A stretch of 64,000 nt of DNA from Enterococcus_K sp051713825 (GTDB lineage Bacteria > Bacillota > Bacilli > Lactobacillales > Enterococcaceae). Where the stretch lies: assembly GCF_051713825.1 (NCBI RefSeq), contig NZ_JBIOQR010000001.1:2852001-2916000 (forward strand), written 5' to 3'. A program made the translations under genes and the position numbers. The notes beneath the pieces were generated by a model. It worked only from the letters and a program-made list of their open reading frames with translations. It did not search any database and was not told the DNA's origin. Within the stretch, counting starts at the first letter, position 1, and every line of letters begins with the position of its first letter. Shown piece by piece: positions 29,172 through 37,163 of the stretch.

Positions 29172-29388
29172 GGAGTTTACATGATATTTTCATAAGAAAT
29201 TTTAACCCTTGTATTTTGGTAGGAAATGGCGGTTAACCAACGATTCTCTCCACTATCACATAAAAAAAGAAACCGACCATTTCACAAATTGATTTAGAAA
29301 ATATATTGTCAAAAAAGTGACAGAATACTCTCTAAATCCTAGGTATATGATATTTTATAAATCCTCGAGTCAAAAAACTTGCCAACAG
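29172..29388. other. Intergenic region between TetR and azoreductase genes
   Basis: AT-rich divergent space. It holds the TetR-side promoter at its left edge and the azoreductase promoter at its right edge; nothing else is evident. Confidence 0.4.
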
Positions 29389-29405
29389 TTACTTACTTTT
29401 AGTAA
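29389..29405. promoter_or_regulatory. TTACT-N7-AGTAA palindrome upstream of the azoreductase gene
   Basis: A short inverted repeat lies about 45 bases before the azoreductase start and next to a TTGCCA -35-like element. Dyads of this sort are bound by MarR/HxlR (YodB-type) redox regulators of azoreductase genes in other Firmicutes; that link is inference. Confidence 0.35.
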
Positions 29406-29449
29406 ACTAGTGAAGGTTAAAAAATCAAATTTAAAGGAGATTTATTTTT

Positions 29450-30070
29450 ATGTCAAAATTATTAGTTGTTAAAGCTCATCCATTATCTGCTGAGGAATCT
29501 CGTTCAGTGAAGACATTGGAGACTTTTTTAGCCTCTTACAAAGAGACTAACCCTACCGATGAAGTAACTGTATTAGATTTATACAATGACTTTATCCCAG
29601 AAATTGACAAAGATATATTAACAGGATGGAATGCTTTACGCTCTGGAATTGCCTTTGAAGACTTAACAGCCGAGCAACAAAAGAAAATTGCTCGCTTTAA
29701 TGAGCTTACTGAACAATTTTTAGCGACTGATAAGGTTGTTATCGCGAATGCTATGTGGAATCTAAATGTTCCAACTCGTTTAAAAGCTTGGATTGACACA
29801 ATTAACGTAGCTGGAAAAACATTCCGTTATACAGAAGAAGGACCAAAACCTTTAGTTGAAGGTAAAAAGGCGTTACACATCCAATCAAATGGTGGGTTTT
29901 ATGAAGCACAAGACGCTTCTTCACAATATGTGAAAGGAATCTTAAACTTCATCGGTGTGGACCAAGTAGAACAAGTATTCATCGAGGGAATTGACCACTT
30001 CCCGGATCGCGCGGAAGAATTATTAGGTACTGCCTTAACAACAGCAACCGAATTAGGAAAAACTTTCTAA
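29450..30070 (+). CDS. FMN-dependent NADH-azoreductase (AzoR/AzoA type)
   Basis: Flavodoxin-fold quinone and azo-dye reductase of the cytoplasm, 206 residues, near the 208 of enterococcal AzoA. The N-terminal LLVVKAHPLSAEESRSVKTL forms the phosphate-binding loop for FMN. The region ANAMWNLNVPTRLKAWIDTI contains the family's PxxLK-like signature, and IQSNGGFYEA contacts the isoalloxazine ring. The ATG follows AAAGGAGA. It is probably a quinone or thiol-stress response enzyme. It is a single gene with a repeat-derived terminator behind it. Confidence 0.92.
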   Translation: MSKLLVVKAHPLSAEESRSVKTLETFLASYKETNPTDEVTVLDLYNDFIPEIDKDILTGWNALRSGIAFEDLTAEQQKKIARFNELTEQFLATDKVVIANAMWNLNVPTRLKAWIDTINVAGKTFRYTEEGPKPLVEGKKALHIQSNGGFYEAQDASSQYVKGILNFIGVDQVEQVFIEGIDHFPDRAEELLGTALTTATELGKTF

Positions 30071-30073
30071 TTC

Positions 30074-30140
30074 CGACTCACCGTTTATTCAGAGACTAAA
30101 AGCCAGGGACATAACTCAAAAAGTTATGCTCCTGGCTCTT
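30074..30140 (+). repeat. 3' part of the dispersed repeat acting as azoreductase terminator
   Basis: Contains CACCGTTTATTCAG at 30079-30092 and the hairpin arms 30101-30115 and 30123-30137 (agccagggacataac against gttatgctcctggct) followed by CTTCTTTT. The hairpin base pairs are partly changed together relative to other copies (gccag/ctggc instead of gcatg/catgc), so pairing is preserved. Confidence 0.75.
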
Positions 30141-30236
30141 CTTTTCATTTAAAAGTGAAAGATGTCAGATCTTTTTTAGTAAGAGAGAAGCGATTGTAGC
30201 GCACAAAACAGCCTCAAACAATTTCTTCTTTCCCAT

Positions 30237-30554
30237 TTAGATTTGCTTATTCCAACTTATCTCCAGCAGAATTCTCATAATTAGCAAAAATAGTAGGTAA
30301 AATACAATCACTAAGTAAGCTTGCAAATTCATTTTTATCAAGTATGAAACGATCAATAATATCAGAGAAACGCATCCAGTAACCAGCCACACCTTCCCAA
30401 AGTAGCGATTTGAAAATTGAATATATTCTTTTTTTCTGTCTTTTCGAAAAAGAATAGAAATATCTTTCCACGCAAGATTTGGAGTAAACAGTGAAAGACT
30501 ACCAAAAAAACCAATAAGTGTAAAACCCAATAATACAAACTGTGTCTGATTCAT
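30237..30554 (-). CDS. Small membrane protein, 105 aa, DUF3784/SdpI-like topology
   Basis: GAGGAGG precedes the ATG at 30554. There are three hydrophobic segments (about 7-25, 50-72 and 76-95). Between the first two lies a charged loop (LFRKDRKKEYIQFSNRYFGK), which resembles the loop of DUF3784 or the C-terminal module of SdpI/YhfL proteins (a conserved Asn/Lys before the second helix). The similarity is weak. The gene stands alone and its function is unknown. Confidence 0.6.
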   Translation of the reverse strand: MNQTQFVLLGFTLIGFFGSLSLFTPNLAWKDISILFRKDRKKEYIQFSNRYFGKVWLVTGCVSLILLIVSYLIKMNLQAYLVIVFYLLFLLIMRILLEISWNKQI

Positions 30555-30710
30555 TTTTCATTCCTCCTCAGATAAATTATATTATGCTGAAACGATTAAC
30601 TCAAATAAAGACGCAAGTAAATGCATCTATAGTATGAATTTAAAGCAGTGAAGTTAAGGTAATTCACCCGATTTCCTCAGTCTAAAGAAAACCCCTAAAT
30701 AAAACAAAAA

Positions 30711-30747
30711 GAGTTGCATCATTAAACCTAGCTAATAGATGCAACTC
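30711..30747 (-). terminator. Terminator of the GutA-like/AI-2E operon
   Basis: Perfect 10-bp stem gagttgcatc against gatgcaactc with a 17-base loop. On the minus strand it is followed by TTTTTGTTTTATT, and it lies 20 bases after the AI-2E stop. Confidence 0.85.
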
Positions 30748-30766
30748 TCATTTCATTCAATTTGAC

Positions 30767-31939
30767 TTAACCTGGATCTTGTTCTTCTGCATGTTCTTCT
30801 TCATAAAGATTAGAAACGTCTTTGTACCACTCAAAGATATGCGTAATGATTACTTTAGCTGCCGCGTAGACAGGAATTCCTAACATTACTCCAACGATGC
30901 CAAACAATTTACCTGAAGTAAGTAGGACTAAAAGAATCGTCACCGGATGAATAGATAATTGGCTTCCTAGAACTAATGGCGAAATAAAACGTCCTTCAAT
31001 CGTTTGTTCAATAACAAACAACACCAGCACCTTGACTAACATCACAGGTCCCGCAACCAAACCTAAGAAAATCGCTGGAACCATCGCCAAAAATGAACCT
31101 AGATAAGGAATTAAGTTTAAGAAGCCTGCTGCGATTCCTAAGGTTACGGCATAATCCAAGCCAATAACCCAGAAACCGATGATAAACATCACAGCTACTG
31201 CGAAGGCCACCGTCAGCTGACCACGAATATAAGAAGAAACTTGGTCGTTCATCTCTTTTAGAACCTTCAATGTTGGTTTGCGCATTTTTGTTGGCATAAA
31301 TTTTACGAAATAAGGAGCCAACTGCTTCCCATCTTTTAATAAGTAGAACAAAATGAACGGCATCGTGATGACTGCAACTAAAATAGTTGCTACTGCTCCA
31401 ACAAAGTTTCCAACACCTTGAACAGTAACTTTAGATACGCTTTGAATAATCTCACCTAAAGAACTCGTCAAACGATTGGTAACTTGTTCCGCTTGATCTT
31501 TAAACTGGGCTAACCAAGGACTACTTAAAATCTCATCCATCTTAGTGTTCATTGTGTCTAAATAACTCGGTAAATTGGTGGTGAAGCTTACAATCTGATC
31601 TTGAATTTGTGGGATAATCACAACCATTCCCCAGACAATTAAACCGACAACTAAAATAAACAGGGCAATAATCGTATAAATTCGATTGATCCCACGCTTC
31701 TCGAAATAATCAACTACTGGATTCATTAAATAATAGAGAATCCCTGCCAATACAATCGGTAATCCGACAATCGCTAAGAACTGTCCTACTGGCTCAAGCA
31801 GATACGATACTTTGGTAAACAATAAGACAATCAGCAATACTAATAAAATGACTAATAACGAAGTAACTGCTTGATTATTTAAAAACCACTTCCAAAACCA
31901 GGACAATGGTCGCTGTTGTTGTTTTTTTTCTTCTTGCAT
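30767..31939 (-). CDS. AI-2E family transporter (YtvI/YdbI/PerM type)
   Basis: The 390-residue integral membrane protein has about eight hydrophobic segments. Typical family features are the long amphipathic region after the third segment (DQIVSFTTNLPSYLDTMNTK) and the late motif GFLNLIPYLGSFLAMVPAIF. The family was named for AI-2 export in E. coli (TqsA), but other members are Na+/H+ antiporters, so the substrate here is unknown. It follows the GutA-like gene by 9 bases, with AGGAGG overlapping that stop, so both are coupled. Confidence 0.88.
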   Translation of the reverse strand: MQEEKKQQQRPLSWFWKWFLNNQAVTSLLVILLVLLIVLLFTKVSYLLEPVGQFLAIVGLPIVLAGILYYLMNPVVDYFEKRGINRIYTIIALFILVVGLIVWGMVVIIPQIQDQIVSFTTNLPSYLDTMNTKMDEILSSPWLAQFKDQAEQVTNRLTSSLGEIIQSVSKVTVQGVGNFVGAVATILVAVITMPFILFYLLKDGKQLAPYFVKFMPTKMRKPTLKVLKEMNDQVSSYIRGQLTVAFAVAVMFIIGFWVIGLDYAVTLGIAAGFLNLIPYLGSFLAMVPAIFLGLVAGPVMLVKVLVLFVIEQTIEGRFISPLVLGSQLSIHPVTILLVLLTSGKLFGIVGVMLGIPVYAAAKVIITHIFEWYKDVSNLYEEEHAEEQDPG

Positions 31940-31948
31940 TCCTACCTC

Positions 31949-32308
31949 CTACAGATAAACAATTTCAGTATTTTTTTTAAACGCCGGAATCACATGAGGC
32001 GTTAAATAAACACCATTCACAATTTGATTTTCTTCTGGAACCTCATCAAAAACCAATGTCAGGTGACCAATCGCTTGTAAATTTTGATTCGCTGTATTGC
32101 CTACGTATTGAATAGTATACTCAGCCCCATCAAAAAGAATCTTCCCAGAAATTTTCAAATCAGTCGGTGTTTCCTCTCTGATTTTTTGAATAACCGAATA
32201 TTTTCTTAAGGCAGGTGTTGCTGTTTCACCAAACAAAATCACGATTGGTTCACTCTCGCTCAATGCTTGACTGCCAATTTCACTTACAATTGCTTTCATT
32301 TCCAACAT
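31949..32308 (-). CDS. Orphan PTS glucitol/sorbitol IIA-like protein (GutA family), phospho-site His replaced
   Basis: The 119-residue protein aligns over its whole length with the GutA fold: IGSQAL near the start, ILFGETATPALRKY, then AIGHLTLVFDEVP and TPHVIPAF near the end. From memory of E. coli GutA, the phosphorylated His lies in YCFIH; the equivalent stretch here is YSVIQ, with Gln41. No IIB or IIC genes are present. It is probably not a normal phosphocarrier and may be regulatory. GAGGAG lies only two bases before ATG 32308, and ATG 32299 is an equally possible start. Confidence 0.8.
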   Translation of the reverse strand: MLEMKAIVSEIGSQALSESEPIVILFGETATPALRKYSVIQKIREETPTDLKISGKILFDGAEYTIQYVGNTANQNLQAIGHLTLVFDEVPEENQIVNGVYLTPHVIPAFKKNTEIVYL

Positions 32309-32425
32309 CGCTCCTCATTTTTTAAATGATATAAATATTATAACATACTCAGTTTTTTTAAAAACCCATGAACAACTTTCTATGGTAAAATATAAAGGAA
32401 ACTAAAGAATTGGAGGCTATACTAA

Positions 32426-33448
32426 ATGTTAGAAAATCTATTATTAGGAACCTATACTCGTCGTGTCAGTGAAGGAGTCTACTCTATCACTTTGGATACA
32501 GAAAAAGGTGAATTGCAGAATCTTGCTTTAGCAACAAAAGAAGACAGCCCAACTTATGTAACAAGAAGTCAGGCTAAGAGAGTCTACACGATTACTTCTA
32601 TCGATGGAAAAGGTGGCGCTAGTGCTTATACGCCTGAGTTTGAATTTTTAAATGCGGTCACAGAAGAAGGCGCTCCCTTATGTTATGTGGCGGTTGATGA
32701 AACGCGTCAACTTCTTTATGGTGCAAACTATCATAAAGGTGAGGTTAATGTGTATCGCATTTTAGAAAACGGCTCAATTGAAGCTTCTGATAGTGTTTAT
32801 CACGTGGAAGCTACTGGCCCTCATGCCAATCAAGATAAACCTCACGTTCATTATACAGATTTAACACCAGATAACCGCTTGGCTGTCTGCGATCTTGGAA
32901 CAGATGGCGTCTACACATATGATGTCTCTGAAGACGGTAAACTGACAAAAGTTGCTATTTACCAAGCAGAACCTGGAACCGGCCCTCGTCATTTAGCTTT
33001 CCATCCAAATGGCAAAATAGCTTACTTATTTGGCGAATTAGACAGCACTGTTACGGTTTTAGCCTATGACGCAACAAATGGTACGTTTACCAAACTTCAA
33101 AAGCTTTCGACATTACCAGAAGACTTTGCCGAGTTTAATGGAGGCGCTGCGATTCGTGTATCAACTGATGGTCGTTTCCTTTATGCTTCTAATCGTGGGC
33201 ATAACTCAATCGCGGTCTACGAAATTAATGAAGAAGGACAAGAAATTTCATTGATTCAACTTATCTCGACGGAAGGCGACTTTCCTCGTGACTTTAACTT
33301 GAACCCGTCTAATGAATTCCTTGTCTGCGCAAACCAAAACACAGATAATCTAACTCTTTACCGTAGAAATGCAAAAAACGGCAAACTTGAGATGATTCAA
33401 AAAGATATCTTCGCTCCTGAATGTGTCTGCGTTTATTTTGAAAAATAA
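32426..33448 (+). CDS. 6-phosphogluconolactonase, lactonase/beta-propeller family
   Basis: Seven-bladed propeller enzyme (YkgB/YbhE type) that hydrolyses 6-phosphogluconolactone in the oxidative pentose phosphate pathway. The 340 residues show family segments such as LLLGTYTRR at the start, HVHYTDLTPDNRLAVCDLGTD in the middle, and GTGPRHLAFHPNGK and RFLYASNRGHNSIAVY further on. TTGGAGG precedes the ATG. It is a monocistronic gene with its own terminator. Assignment is strong at the family level. Confidence 0.9.
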   Translation: MLENLLLGTYTRRVSEGVYSITLDTEKGELQNLALATKEDSPTYVTRSQAKRVYTITSIDGKGGASAYTPEFEFLNAVTEEGAPLCYVAVDETRQLLYGANYHKGEVNVYRILENGSIEASDSVYHVEATGPHANQDKPHVHYTDLTPDNRLAVCDLGTDGVYTYDVSEDGKLTKVAIYQAEPGTGPRHLAFHPNGKIAYLFGELDSTVTVLAYDATNGTFTKLQKLSTLPEDFAEFNGGAAIRVSTDGRFLYASNRGHNSIAVYEINEEGQEISLIQLISTEGDFPRDFNLNPSNEFLVCANQNTDNLTLYRRNAKNGKLEMIQKDIFAPECVCVYFEK

Positions 33449-33477
33449 AACTTAAAAATGGATAAAAGCCATCAATT

Positions 33478-33513
33478 AACTGAGGTGCGGTTGTTTGGAC
33501 TCGCACCTCAGTT
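33478..33513 (+). terminator. Terminator after the lactonase gene
   Basis: Perfect 12-bp stem aactgaggtgcg against cgcacctcagtt with a 12-base loop and a following TTTTTT. Confidence 0.9.
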
Positions 33514-33606
33514 TTTTGTATCCCACATGGAAATTCGTTTTTATGTAGTTATTATTTTTCTTCTCTTCCATCTTTGATTATACTTAGCCTAAGGAGGGAG
33601 ATTTCT

Positions 33607-33957
33607 ATGTTAAAAAAAGAACCAAGCCAACAGTTAGTCAGTGACCTATCGAATCTATACAACAAATGTTTACCCGTGTATGAACTGGTAACAAGCAGAC
33701 ACTATGATGAGACACGTGTCCTGCTCAACATGAGCGAACTATTTACGATGTATAATGTATCTAAGCTTTTTTATGGGGTTCATCCTGAGATTCAAAAAAA
33801 AGAAATTGAAGCCTTTTATCTCTCTTTTGATGAATTTTATTCCGAATTAAAATTAGTTATCTTCCATGAAGATGATGCAACAGGTAAACTGTATAACAAA
33901 CTCTCTACGATGAAAGAACTGTTTGAAGAGTTGACTGCGTCTAACAATGTCTTATAA
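33607..33957 (+). CDS. Uncharacterised cytoplasmic protein, 116 aa
   Basis: The start is the ATG at 33607, 6 bases after AAGGAGGGAG; an open frame continues upstream to 33574 but has no ribosome binding site. The protein is predicted to be mostly helical, with no membrane segment (for example EIQKKEIEAFYLSFDEFYSE). I do not recognise its family. A 53-codon gene follows after 30 bases on the same strand and is probably cotranscribed. Confidence 0.65.
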   Translation: MLKKEPSQQLVSDLSNLYNKCLPVYELVTSRHYDETRVLLNMSELFTMYNVSKLFYGVHPEIQKKEIEAFYLSFDEFYSELKLVIFHEDDATGKLYNKLSTMKELFEELTASNNVL

Positions 33958-33987
33958 TGGAAGGTAAAGAGATAGAGAGGTGTTTTC

Positions 33988-34149
33988 ATGGATCAACAAG
34001 CTGTTTTAGAACGCTTGAAAGAAGAACTCAATCTACCGTTCTTTAACGGAACGATTGAAGAAAAGATGTATACCGAGGAAGAATATCAACAAATCAAGAA
34101 AGACCTACTTCAATATTTTGATGACTACGTCCGAAATGTTGAAAATTAA
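33988..34149 (+). CDS. Small acidic protein, 53 aa
   Basis: ATG at 33988 follows AGAGAGG by 7 bases. The peptide starts MDQQAVLERLKEELNLPFF and ends DDYVRNVEN; it is acidic and likely helical. It is too short for a usual ORF scan, but the ribosome binding site, codon use and the terminator directly after it (34157) support a real gene. It is probably cotranscribed with the 116-residue gene upstream. Function unknown. Confidence 0.6.
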   Translation: MDQQAVLERLKEELNLPFFNGTIEEKMYTEEEYQQIKKDLLQYFDDYVRNVEN

Positions 34150-34156
34150 TTTAGCG

Positions 34157-34198
34157 AAACTAAGTCATTGGTTCGAACAGCCGATTACTTAGTTTTTT
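34157..34198 (+). terminator. Terminator after the small acidic gene
   Basis: Stem aaactaagtcattgg against ccgattacttagttt with two mismatches or wobbles, followed by TTTT. Confidence 0.8.
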
Positions 34199-34199
34199 G

Positions 34200-34481
34200 T
34201 TTAGATTTAATATTAAATAACAAATAATATTCTCCCCTTCTTCGTAAGCCGAATGATAAAAAGGTTCGTTTAATAAAAATCATCTTGTTTTTTTATGAGA
34301 ATATACAAAAAAACCATCGGGTGGTTAAGCCGATGGAAAAAGGAGTAATTACTCTTAGAAAGAGTAAAAATGAAAAATAAAAAGGTTGTTTTTGGTTATG
34401 AATTAATCATACTTCATTTTTATTCAATTGTCTAAACAAAACCTTCTATTTTAAATTAAATAACTCTCATTTTGTTATAAA
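34200..34481. other. Gene-free segment with a GC-rich hairpin; possible small RNA
   Basis: No convincing gene. A 7-bp hairpin ccatcgg/ccgatgg (34314-34336) is flanked by A runs, followed by a GGAGTAATTACTC dyad (34341-34353) and a second small dyad (actctt...aagagt). A 21-codon frame starting at 34370 lacks a good ribosome binding site. The stacked hairpins in an AT-rich background could be a small RNA or a decayed leader. Confidence 0.35.
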
Positions 34482-34913
34482 CTATTTTTTCAATAGTAAA
34501 TTAGTCATTCTTTGGATTGAAAAGGCAATTTCATCTGTTGAAATATCTTGTTTTTCTTCAGCAGCATCAAAAGCTGCTTTATCAATTTCCTCTGAACGAA
34601 TACTTTGTAACATCTCTTCGCAGCCTGCTACATAATTCAGATAAGACCTTTCAAACTTCTTATGGATACCCATTACCATCGCTGGCGGACGAAGTGTACT
34701 AATTTTTTTTGACATTTCACGATATTTATCTGTACCCTCTTCAAATAGTACACGAATATCAGCTAATTCCTCTTGAGATAGGCTATCTGTTTTCTTTTCA
34801 TCCAAAGCTGTCCGAATTTTTTCATAGCTCGGATTCATTTCTTCTCCTATTTTTTCTGTGTCAGTCACAATATCATTAATCGTTTGTACATAAAATCCTA
34901 AATTTGGTCGCAA
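34482..34913 (-). CDS. Uncharacterised helical protein, 143 aa
   Basis: The frame opens with TTG at 34913 (product starting MRPNLGFYVQTIND), with TAGGGA upstream; no other start codon lies within the first 25 residues. The protein is acidic and helical, without membrane segments or a signal peptide. It contains a conserved-looking stretch TLRPPAMVMGIHKKFERSYL in the middle. I do not recognise a named family. It is a lone gene. The non-ATG start lowers certainty about the N-terminus, not about the gene. Confidence 0.6.
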   Translation of the reverse strand: MRPNLGFYVQTINDIVTDTEKIGEEMNPSYEKIRTALDEKKTDSLSQEELADIRVLFEEGTDKYREMSKKISTLRPPAMVMGIHKKFERSYLNYVAGCEEMLQSIRSEEIDKAAFDAAEEKQDISTDEIAFSIQRMTNLLLKK

Positions 34914-35109
34914 AAAAATCCCTACTTTCTATCATACTATCTCTATTTTATACTGTTTTTCCTCCATCTGACAAGCTTACAATAAAAATATTCATTATTC
35001 TGTTAGAAATCAGCCGAGAAGTGAGGAATTATCTATAATATAGGATAAAAAATATTAAACAGAGTTAGCTTCGCTCCAAAGACTTGATGCCACGATACCA
35101 AAGAGCCTA

Positions 35110-35691
35110 TTAACTAAACTTTAGCTGCACGCGTTCGATAGTTGGTACCATCAGATAAGTAAGATAGAATGTTTGATCAGAAAGATGTTGAAACTGCAGT
35201 CTTGTTAAGTAACGATCCAAAACGCCATACAAGAAGGTTACCTTTTTTTGGCTATTCGGTGCAACGGTTGAATCAAGCTGCTCCCCGTTCAGCTCGGTTG
35301 TCGCAATGAGATCCACGCCATTCGTGTAGTTATTATTCATTGTCAACATCGCGTTAGTTAAGCTAAATTTTTCAGCTTCAATAGTTGATTTATTTTTAAT
35401 AACTATATCTACAGCAACCAGATATTCCTCTAATCCTATTTCTTTTACATGATTATATGAAGATGGCACCTTTTTTTTCACTTCGTCAGGAGATAACAAT
35501 GTGGATTTTTCGATAACAAACGATAGATTATTTGTTTTTGGAACAGATAGTTCTTTTTTCATTTGATGGATAGTTTCAACAGGTGTCGAGTATTTTGAGT
35601 TAACCCTCACGACAAGAAATGTCCAAAAACAGATTATCATCATCCCAATCAACAAAAAGAATAGGATCAGCCCTTTAGTTTTTATTTGCAT
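35110..35691 (-). CDS. Membrane-anchored extracytoplasmic protein, 193 aa, last gene of ABC/secreted-protein cluster
   Basis: One N-terminal membrane segment (about residues 8-29) is followed by an outside domain of about 160 residues rich in beta strands (EYLVAVDIVIKNKSTIEAEK), of the general DUF4352/DUF5027-like Ig-type pattern: a transport-linked accessory domain with a 'long-lasting native' bonding pattern is not evident since cysteines are almost absent. Its ATG overlaps the ABC ATPase gene by 17 bases. It probably assists or modulates the transporter at the outer face. No specific family name can be given with confidence. Confidence 0.7.
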   Translation of the reverse strand: MQIKTKGLILFFLLIGMMIICFWTFLVVRVNSKYSTPVETIHQMKKELSVPKTNNLSFVIEKSTLLSPDEVKKKVPSSYNHVKEIGLEEYLVAVDIVIKNKSTIEAEKFSLTNAMLTMNNNYTNGVDLIATTELNGEQLDSTVAPNSQKKVTFLYGVLDRYLTRLQFQHLSDQTFYLTYLMVPTIERVQLKFS

Positions 35692-36340
35692 TATGCTTGC
35701 CCTCGTTCTGCTGTGTAATGATCTTCCCAGCCTTCATCTCAATAATTTCATCTGACAGAAAATCCAATTCCTCTTTATCATGTGAGGCGACAATGATAAG
35801 TGCTCCTTCATTCTTTCTAAGTGTCAACAAATCCAATACCTTTTTTGAAGATTCTTCGTCTAAAGCGTTTATCGGTTCATCTAATAAAATAAGTTTCGGA
35901 CTTTCCATGAGTGCACTAATAATCCCTATCTTTTGTTTCATACCAAGAGAGTAATGTTTAACTTTCTTTTTATCCCGCCAGTCCAAATCAAAGTAAGTCA
36001 TTAAGTCCATAATCACTTGGTCTTCAATTTCATTCTTGATAGAAGCCAAATTTTTCAAGTTTTTAAACCCTGAATAAGACTGAATAAAGCCTGGGTTCTC
36101 AATTAATATTCCAACACTTTCAGGAAACGAGAAATCTTTTCCTAACTCCTTTTTATCAATCATTATTCTTCCATTCGTTGGGAATATCAAGCCACATAGT
36201 AATCGTAATAGCATAGTTTTTCCTGCACCATTCTTCCCTCTGAGGCCGTAAATTCGGCCACTCTCAAAGGACAATGAGATATTTGTTAAGATGGGGGTCT
36301 GCTTTATAACCTTCGACACTTCTTCAACACTAATTTCCAT
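35675..36340 (-). CDS. ABC transporter ATP-binding protein (bacteriocin export/immunity type)
   Basis: The 221-residue ATPase has Walker A GKNGAGKT (about 35-42), signature YSLGMKQK, Walker B LILLDEPINALD and the switch His in VASHDKEEL. LSLGMKQ-type signatures are typical of DRA-family ATPases that serve ABC-2 permeases in lantibiotic immunity, bacitracin-type resistance and peptide export. Its neighbours are three ABC-2-like membrane proteins, making a transporter with several membrane subunits. It lies 20 bases after the upstream membrane gene and overlaps the following one. Confidence 0.92.
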   Translation of the reverse strand: MEISVEEVSKVIKQTPILTNISLSFESGRIYGLRGKNGAGKTMLLRLLCGLIFPTNGRIMIDKKELGKDFSFPESVGILIENPGFIQSYSGFKNLKNLASIKNEIEDQVIMDLMTYFDLDWRDKKKVKHYSLGMKQKIGIISALMESPKLILLDEPINALDEESSKKVLDLLTLRKNEGALIIVASHDKEELDFLSDEIIEMKAGKIITQQNEGKHNANKN

Positions 36341-36359
36341 ACGTGCTTCCTTCTTTCTG

Positions 36360-37163
36360 TTAATTTAGATAATCCCAATGCTCCACTTTTTTCATTCCTA
36401 CAATAAATAAACCGATGAATGAACAGATAATCATTAACAGGCCAACACCGTTTGACACCCCCTCACCCGCAGCTATCCTCGTCTTCAATAACATCAAATA
36501 ATTCCCTAAAAATAACGGTGAGGTAAAGAAAGTGGAAAGAATCAAATAACCAATACATAGGAGATAGCTGATACTTGCATAAAAAAAATACATGAGTGTC
36601 ACTTCCAAAAGTCCCACAACAAAACAAACAAGGAGTGGAAAAACAATTGCTTGAATAAAAAAATAAGTTCCTGACACTGGTATGTGACGATGTAAAAATA
36701 TATGAAGAAATTGTTTCGTGGGTTCTATGGAAAGATTGCCACCCATAACGAAGGTACACAGTGTAGCTGTTAAGACTATTAAACAAAAATGACCTATTAT
36801 TGTACTACAAGTTAGCTGTACTTGATAACACCAGTAGGTCACTCGTTTTTTCAAAACGAAAAGCATCCAATAATCATATGTGCTAGAAAAAGATAAGGAA
36901 ATCCTAAGTAAAACAAACAATAAATAGATATATAAGCTTACCCACAACAGCGGGAGCTTAAATACCTGCGAAGGATCGAATGCAGTTATTGGATTGATTC
37001 CAAGTGAAATATAACCTAAAATATCTCCTAGAGAAAACTCTGATGCTGTTGATTCTTTAAAAAAGAATAGAAAACACATAAAAGTCAAAAGTGAGGTACC
37101 TATATAATACGGAACATGCCGTAATTGTTGATGGGCAGTTAAATGATTAATCTTCTTTCCCAT
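36360..37163 (-). CDS. Multi-spanning membrane protein of the ABC cluster, 267 aa
   Basis: About six hydrophobic segments and no soluble domain, consistent with an ABC-2-type permease subunit. AAAGGAG directly precedes the ATG at 37163; a longer frame to a TTG at 37184 would bury that site. The start lies within the end of the upstream membrane gene (17-base overlap), indicating coupled translation. Sequence is too diverged for me to name a family. It is very AT-rich compared with the housekeeping genes around it. Confidence 0.75.
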   Translation of the reverse strand: MGKKINHLTAHQQLRHVPYYIGTSLLTFMCFLFFFKESTASEFSLGDILGYISLGINPITAFDPSQVFKLPLLWVSLYIYLLFVLLRISLSFSSTYDYWMLFVLKKRVTYWCYQVQLTCSTIIGHFCLIVLTATLCTFVMGGNLSIEPTKQFLHIFLHRHIPVSGTYFFIQAIVFPLLVCFVVGLLEVTLMYFFYASISYLLCIGYLILSTFFTSPLFLGNYLMLLKTRIAAGEGVSNGVGLLMIICSFIGLFIVGMKKVEHWDYLN

